Positions 58,247-64,000 of a stretch of DNA of 64,000 nucleotides are shown here, in pieces. Under the pieces are notes generated by a model. It saw nothing but the letters and a program-made list of their open reading frames with translations, was not told the DNA's origin and made no database searches. How positions within the stretch are numbered: position 1 is the first letter of the stretch; each line of letters opens with the position of its first letter. Location of the stretch: contig CATQJL010000305.1 in NCBI GenBank assembly GCA_958299035.1, positions 76,042,792-76,106,791 of the forward strand, read 5' to 3'. A program made the position numbers and the translations under genes. This DNA is from Cylicocyclus nassatus (lineage: Eukaryota > Nematoda > Chromadorea > Rhabditida > Strongylidae).

Positions 58247-59196
58247 CTAAGCAGAAAAAGCAGTCGAGTAGAGATTGAAACCAAGAAAACGCGGTTGCTG
58301 GAAGGCGCGTGCGTGTCGCGCGCGGTTGCGCCATCGTCACGATTTTTCGAATGCCCTACAAGTAGTGCAGTTCTGGGAAAAAATATATGAAATGTAGATA
58401 AAGGACTGAACTTTTGTAGCAAGTGAGTCACAAAAAGGCAAAGAATGGAGATTTTCTGAAATAAACTTTGAGAATGGAAAAATAATGCAAAATTTTATTT
58501 GAGAAGAAAACAAATAGAAAAAATTCCAGCTGAGACCGTAGAAATTAAGTAGAAAAAGAGTGGTTTATATGAGTATAATTAAAAAATTGACAAGATAACG
58601 TCCTTATTGATATAGAGATGTAGCAAATCCGAAGAGATTATCACCAAATCCCACGCAAACAATAGCTAAGTCAGATCAGCCAAATTGCTTGAAAGACTGA
58701 AACAGCTTGCTATTTTTGGACCTTATTTCTTTGTTCGATGATTTCCCATTCAATTTCCAACTGATAGCGTAGGATACGGACATAAAACTGATTTCCCTCT
58801 TTCAGCACTACGAAATCTCGTTTATTTTTTTTTGTAATGTGGGCAGAACGATACAAAGTAATCCCGAGATACTCAAAATGGAGCAGAAGCAGAATAAAGT
58901 CATAGAAATTCAACAGTGTACGGCAAGCTAGGTTAAAATCACGAACAAGAAAGTCAACAAGTAGAAACTACTCAAACCTTGTTGTAATTTCAAGTTTCCC
59001 CAGACCAGATAAAATCTCTAGAAAGCCTTCTGATTCAGAAACCAAAAAATCAACAGTATTTCTTTCGATGGAAGAAAAGTCAAGAAGAATGCTTATGATA
59101 GCCCCACTCTTTAGGAATCTAGGTATTATAAACGACAAAGAGAAAGGCTACAAAAGGAAAGATAATGGAAGAACACCAAAAAGACCATAAAGGACC

Positions 59197-59433
59197 CTAG
59201 TTTTTCTTCGAAATTCTAACAGATCGATCACAGTTTACGACTTTCTTCCATTCGTTGAATTGAGAATCATACATATTCCGCCATGAGTCATTGCGGACAT
59301 AAAATACGTTCGGCTCAACTTCGAGTTTGCTGCGGTTTTTATATGCAAGCCTAATCGGATAAAATTCTTTTTCGTGTGCTTCGGTACCACAAACAAGAAA
59401 ATGCTGTTCATGTATGGAATCAATTTTTCGGTC
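59197..59433 (-). CDS. Unidentified terminal exon
   Basis: On the minus strand, after the acceptor TTTTCATTGTCGCAG, a frame of 78 residues begins DRKIDSIHEQHFLVCGTEAH, continues through YKNRSKLEVEPNVFYVRNDS and WRNMYDSQFNEW, and ends RISKKN with TAG. A degenerate copy at 55556-55835 keeps the same protein pattern, which shows the frame was once under selection. Directly upstream another frame (IWEIFRRNQLEFRPVSVSYA) is protein-like, but no clean donor joins them. The family is unknown. Confidence 0.5.
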   Translation of the reverse strand, partial: DRKIDSIHEQHFLVCGTEAHEKEFYPIRLAYKNRSKLEVEPNVFYVRNDSWRNMYDSQFNEWKKVVNCDRSVRISKKN

Positions 59434-59989
59434 CTGCGACAATGAAAATTTTCATACTCTCGTGAAAAAAGACGACATCTCTCCAGGCTAAAAAAGCAGC
59501 ATAGGACACTGAGACAGGACGAAATTCTAGCTGATTCCGTCGAAAAATCTCCCATATCATTTTTTTGGATATTATTTTGGAGTGAAGGTCAAGTACATAT
59601 GGTATATCTCAAGATACTCAAAATTTCTGACTAACAATGAGAAACAATTATGTACGAGCATCATTTTGGAAATTCAAGGTATCTTGAAATGGTGAGCGCT
59701 GAGTCTTCATAGAAAAGTCCTCATTATGAAAAGCTCATCAACACAGATGCGTCAGCAATGACGAATTCAAAAACTTTGAGGAGAGAAGAATCCTTCAGCC
59801 GTTTGTTTTATCCCATTTAGAAGCCACTGTTTCAGTGACGGCGTGGTCTTGAGGTGGGCAGGGGGGGGGGGTGGCAAAGGACAAGCGACGGAATTTTTCT
59901 TAGAATTATCTTTCCAAAATTACAGCTTCGATTGGCCCGCCCCGGTAAATTTTTCTTGTCCAAAATAGAATGTTGATAATATATCTTAG

Positions 59990-60240
59990 AGTCATTTGAA
60001 ACTTAATGTGTGAGTCCGCACACTATGCGCGGCAACCGACGACACCCTTACTAGTGATTCCTCAATGAAACCTTTTCTGCTCAAAAAAGTGTAGAAATGT
60101 GTACTGCTACGAATTATAATCAGTTAAATTAAAAGAGACAGGGAAACAAGGAGAAACCACTGAAAATGGTGGTCTTTAGTCTTCTATACCGTCAAGTAGC
60201 GCGCATGATGTGCAATGCGCATATTAAGTCACAAACGAAT
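59990..60240. mobile_element. MITE family A copy
   Basis: It begins AGTCATTTGAAACTTAATGTG and ends GCGCATATTAAGTCACAAACG, with internal GCACACTATGCGCGGCAACC and GACACCCTTACTAGTGATTC. Confidence 0.8.
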
Positions 60241-62863
60241 AGACGATACAGAGCTATTTTGATTGCCTAAACGGACAAATCATTCCCAAAAAATTATTAT
60301 CGGCATGAAATTTTGAAATGCAACGAAATCAAATAATACTGAATCACAGTATCGTTCGTTTCCAACGACGGCCGCTGTTTGAATAAATTTGAGAAACTTT
60401 TTTATCTAATCGCTTATGAGCACTAAATATATTGCGTGTTATTATTTTTTCTTTAGCGTTGTTTTGGCCGATATGTATTTCAATTAATTAATAAAAAAGA
60501 AACGTTGATGAAAAGAACACTTGCACCACCGGAAACAAGCAATGACCTTCTGTTGCTTCGCGCGAAGATTAGTCACAGCAATTACATGAAATATCACCAA
60601 GAAAATCAAATAAATCTATCGCAATCAAGGTGGCTAGGCCGGTTTTCTACAAGAAATGACAGTCACTTTGCAGCTAATGCGGCAGGAAGTTCTAAGAGTT
60701 TGAGTTTAATTTTCAGCAGATTATAATAGCCTGTCGTTTTCCGAAACTGCAAACTTTGGTCGCACTGTTCATAAAATCACTTTAGTCTCAGCTACGAAAA
60801 AAACCTAGAAAAATGCCTCGTTTGCGTTAATTTAGCGCTAAATAGCTGTGGTTTTGTCCTTAAGCTCAAAACTTCCGGTAAACTTTCATGCTCTTTTTTT
60901 CTTGAATTTTACGATAACACAGCCCTAAGTAAACTGAATTGTAACCGCAATTATATCAGTGATCAGGTCATTTTGCAAAAGTGACCGAGAAAGAAATATG
61001 ATTCTGGTACATGAAATCAATTTCTTAATCAGAAATTATTGGATATGGTAAAGACAGAATGTCTTCCATGGTCACAATAGCACTCAAAACCAGCCATATG
61101 ACGACCATATTATGTAAATTACGACATCGAAGTATTACCATAAAACTATAACCAAACGACACTTGCAGACTTTGCATTGTCACGACTAAAAAAATTCATT
61201 TCGTCTCGACTATTGTCGAGATTCGGCAAAAGACTGCATTATTCATGATTTCATGTAAATTTCGAGTTGTACTTTTAGCTTACGATTGGCATTTGTCATA
61301 TGTATTGATCAAGGACAGTGTATACATTTGCTGGAGGAAGCCGGAGTTTTGTTGCTTTTTACGTTTCCCCGGAGATTGGAACAATAGGGTTGGGAAGGGG
61401 GAGGGTGTTGAAGAGCAATGGTTGTGAATATTTTAGCTGTTATATAGTAGTCAATCTGCAGCATATGGGCATATGTATTACCATAAAAAATAATATCCTT
61501 CCCCTACTATTTGTAGCTAAAATATTGCGTAGAAGGCTCAAGACTAGGAACAATTTTGTGGAAAAGCCAGTTCCATTTTTGTGGGATTTATTTCAAAATT
61601 TAAATAGGCGCGAAACCTAGTGCTCTAAAGTTCTTGAAAATTAATATTTTGCTCATATATGGAACATGAAAACTGACATTAATGTCACAATGAGAACCTT
61701 TTAAACACCCCACTTCCGTTATACATTAGATTTGCATGAATTTAGTCTATTGCTGAGTTGTCACTTTTTTGGAGATTTGCAATCATCTTTTGAAAGGAAA
61801 AGAAAAAACTTGTCATAGTTGTCGTCAAGGTCCCTCTCTTGCAGTGCTAAGTCACTATTAGAGACTGCTCAGACTACCTATAGGAACTTCCCAAGGACAA
61901 AGGAATTTGCCAAACTTTCCGAAGGCTTCAATCAGTACTGAGATGAATGAAAGCCATGGGAACTTCACGAGAGCTTTGATGTCAAAAGCAAGTGAGGAAT
62001 TTCCAAGGACTTTTGCAGAACTTCCAGAGGGCTCTGAGGAAACTTGTCGAATTGACGCTCGAAAATTTTCCGCAAGTCCTCGGGTAGTTCCCGTAGATGG
62101 CCTGCGTGGAAGGTAATGCTGGGAAGGTCTTTTACATCTTTCACTGCTGTTTTTTTTTTCGTTTTAGGAAAAAATGATATGCGGTGAAGACGTACCAAAG
62201 TATTTTGTTCACCAGGCTGAAAACATGCAGATTTTGAGAGTTGGAGATTTTGTATGTTTCTGCTAGAGACAACTACCGAAATTCAACATAATAACCCTCT
62301 AATGGTGCAATCTTTGGATAACTCAAGAATGACTTAAGAAAGCTGAAGGCACTGCTTATAAGAAAGCTCAAGGCAAGTCACAGATCGAAACCACATGTAC
62401 AATAAACTGTGTAAAGGAAGCGGCAAGAATGTGCTGCCGAGAAAATCCATTTGACACGGAGTTTGAAAGCGAATTGCTCTGCGCTGTTGGGTTACACTTA
62501 CGTTAAAAACAGAAAAAACAAAACACGTTTTCAAACATGGAAGGTTAGCAACGAGTATTTGTTGAGGGTTAAAACCGGTTGCTATTGGTAAAATGTATTT
62601 AAAAGGAACTTATGTGAGTGTTAAGTCATAAATGCGCGGAGTCAGGTATCGGTTTTGCTCCAAAATATCTTTTGAAGAAGTAGCGCATTTGGAGAGTCTG
62701 TAGAAATTATACAGTTATGCATGGAAAAAAACTTATTTTTGCAAATATCTGACGGCCAATAAACCAGAAAAAAGTCAAAAACAAGCCAGAACGATCATTT
62801 TTTTCTCCAACCCTTACAGGAAAACATTCTACAAAAGAAAAATCGAAACACATAGTATGAGTT
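60241..62863. other. Intergenic with a GAACTTCC repeat
   Basis: At about 61880-62100 the sequence carries GGAACTTCCCAAGGAC-like motifs and a block matching, inverted, 31790-31860. The plus-strand frame 60505-60726 has no domain. No gene is supported. Confidence 0.4.
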
Positions 62864-63161
62864 TTACTTTTCTTGCATAACACTTCCCAAAATTGATCTA
62901 AACTGTCTGTCCATACTAATAAGTCCCGGAGAGGGTCTAGAAGATAAAACAACTTAAGGATAGGGACGAAAAACGGAGTCTGTATATTTTTCTCTTTATA
63001 AAGCTGGACGAGAACATGTGAGCCTTACATACATCCCAGAAATCAGCGGAAGTAAATCAACCGGATGATTCGGGCCTTGGGAGCACTCTATCAGTTCAAG
63101 CGAGATAATTGGGGAAACACCTAGAAGACTGTGATACATCAGAATGTGATCTTTCACCTCC
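62864..63161 (-). CDS. Unidentified gene, last two exons
   Basis: Exon 63161-63033 (acceptor TTTTTTTTCTTGCCAG, donor AT/GTATGT) reads EVKDHILMYHSLLGVSPIIS, then LELIECSQGPNHPVDLLPLI. The 96-bp intron ends TTTTATCTTCTAG. The last exon 62936-62864 joins in phase and reads PSPGLISMDRQFRSILGSVM, ending QEK and TAA. An alternative frame of the last exon (DPLRDLLVWTDSLDQFWEVL) would need another donor. Upstream exons were not located. No family was recognised. Confidence 0.55.
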
Positions 63162-64000
63162 CTGGCAAGAAAAAAAATTCGAAATAAAACTATTGATTAT
63201 GATCTCAGCATTTGGAAAGTGATTTAGTTCAAGTTCTTATTTTTTAGTAGCGAAAATTATCTGGCAAAAACTAGTAAAGAACACATAAACTTTAATGGTT
63301 TCTTATGGTTTTAGCCTATCCGGTTTGGGGCTTGCGTCCCTCGTCAATAGTTCCCAAGAACATGGTATCACCAAATTTCAAAGATAAGATTCAAGCTAAG
63401 AATAAATGAAGGATAAAAAAGTATGAAAGAAACAGTACAGAGTTATGCACCCGAAAGGCAAAATAAATGACAGGTGTCGTCCCAACAATTTTTTTCAACA
63501 ACAACAAATTTTCGCACTCGTATAAAAACTGGGAAATATTCCCAAGAAGGTGAACATTCAAAGCTGCTACAAGGCAGGCCGAATTGTTCCCAATCGAGAT
63601 CTAAGCCGTTCGTAGGAAAGATTTAGTATAGGGGCGGCAATAAAGCCGTAACGAATCGCACACCCGCTACCACCGCCGCCGCCATCCCGTCCGAGACAGC
63701 CATCTGGTGCGACGTCTTTTATCTAATTATCCGGAAAATGCCGTCGTAACGCCCGGTTACTATAGATTTTCGTGCATTGGCACTGACCGCCGAAGACGTT
63801 CCATTCAAGGAAAAACTTGAGCGGAACGACCGTAAAGTTTCCGGCTGGTCAAAAAATTTTTGCCAGTCTCTTTCGTACGGACCAAAATTCAAAGGAAGCA
63901 AAGTCGCTTGCGGCGATGATGTCAGCAATCAAATACGCTGACCAGCTCGAAGAAACTTGAGATAATAAAATTAGAAAGAAAGAAAGAGGAAATCATTGCT
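63162..64000. other. Possible 5' part of the minus-strand gene
   Basis: A minus-strand frame at 63719-63940 reads ATLLPLNFGPYERDWQKFFD and onward without an ATG, and could be an upstream exon. A GCC-rich patch (63660-63700) resembles a 5' region. Neither is proven. Confidence 0.25.

Overview
This window is animal (eukaryotic) genomic DNA, and most likely comes from a strongylid or other clade V nematode such as a hookworm. The reasons are: small introns (about 43-90 bp) with T-rich acceptors ending in CAG/TAG; a typical nematode Ly6-type gene; a tyrosine phosphatase of the compact nematode type; Arg/Ser-rich basic proteins behind TATA/GATA promoters; many mariner/Tc1-like terminal inverted repeats; and long G/C homopolymer runs. 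The species is inference. No bacterial, organellar or CRISPR feature is visible.

Recognisable genes, left to right: a protein tyrosine phosphatase catalytic domain lacking its 5' end (308-2253, +); an unidentified C-terminal coding fragment (4736-5140, -); a small Arg/Ser-rich basic protein gene with three exons (5251-5879, +); a broken coding island (12080-13290, +); the C-terminal part of a METTL13-like / spermidine-synthase-fold methyltransferase (23020-24529, +); the GIY-YIG endonuclease of a Penelope-like retroelement (27601-28050, -) next to a hammerhead-ribozyme-like motif; a paralogue of the Arg/Ser-rich gene on the other strand (30005-30528, -); a secreted or GPI-anchored Ly6/uPAR-type ten-cysteine protein (32504-37085, +); and a complete five-exon gene for the KEOPS/EKC subunit Cgi121/TPRKB (37551-40369, -), convergent with the Ly6 gene. 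From about 55 to 64 kb several well-spliced but unidentified exons and one decayed copy lie on the minus strand.

The rest is repeat-rich. Seven long foldback or inverted-repeat structures (3727-4000, 7626-10015, 21050-22850, 34856-36519, 42317-43247, 52219-52444 and the 26450/29450 pair), at least three mariner-like non-autonomous elements, hAT-like elements starting CAGTGGCGTACC, and a MITE family with ends AGTCATTTGTAACTTA (five copies plus a half copy) make up much of the intergenic and intronic space. One 4.2-kb intron of the Ly6 gene holds a mariner element, an unidentified gene fragment and a 1.66-kb foldback element built of six related sub-repeats.

No operon or single pathway joins the genes. 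The most coherent biological signal is the pair of Arg/Ser-rich protein genes with the same exon structure and near-identical promoters, possibly sperm chromatin proteins. The most unusual structural signal is the density and modular construction of the foldback elements.
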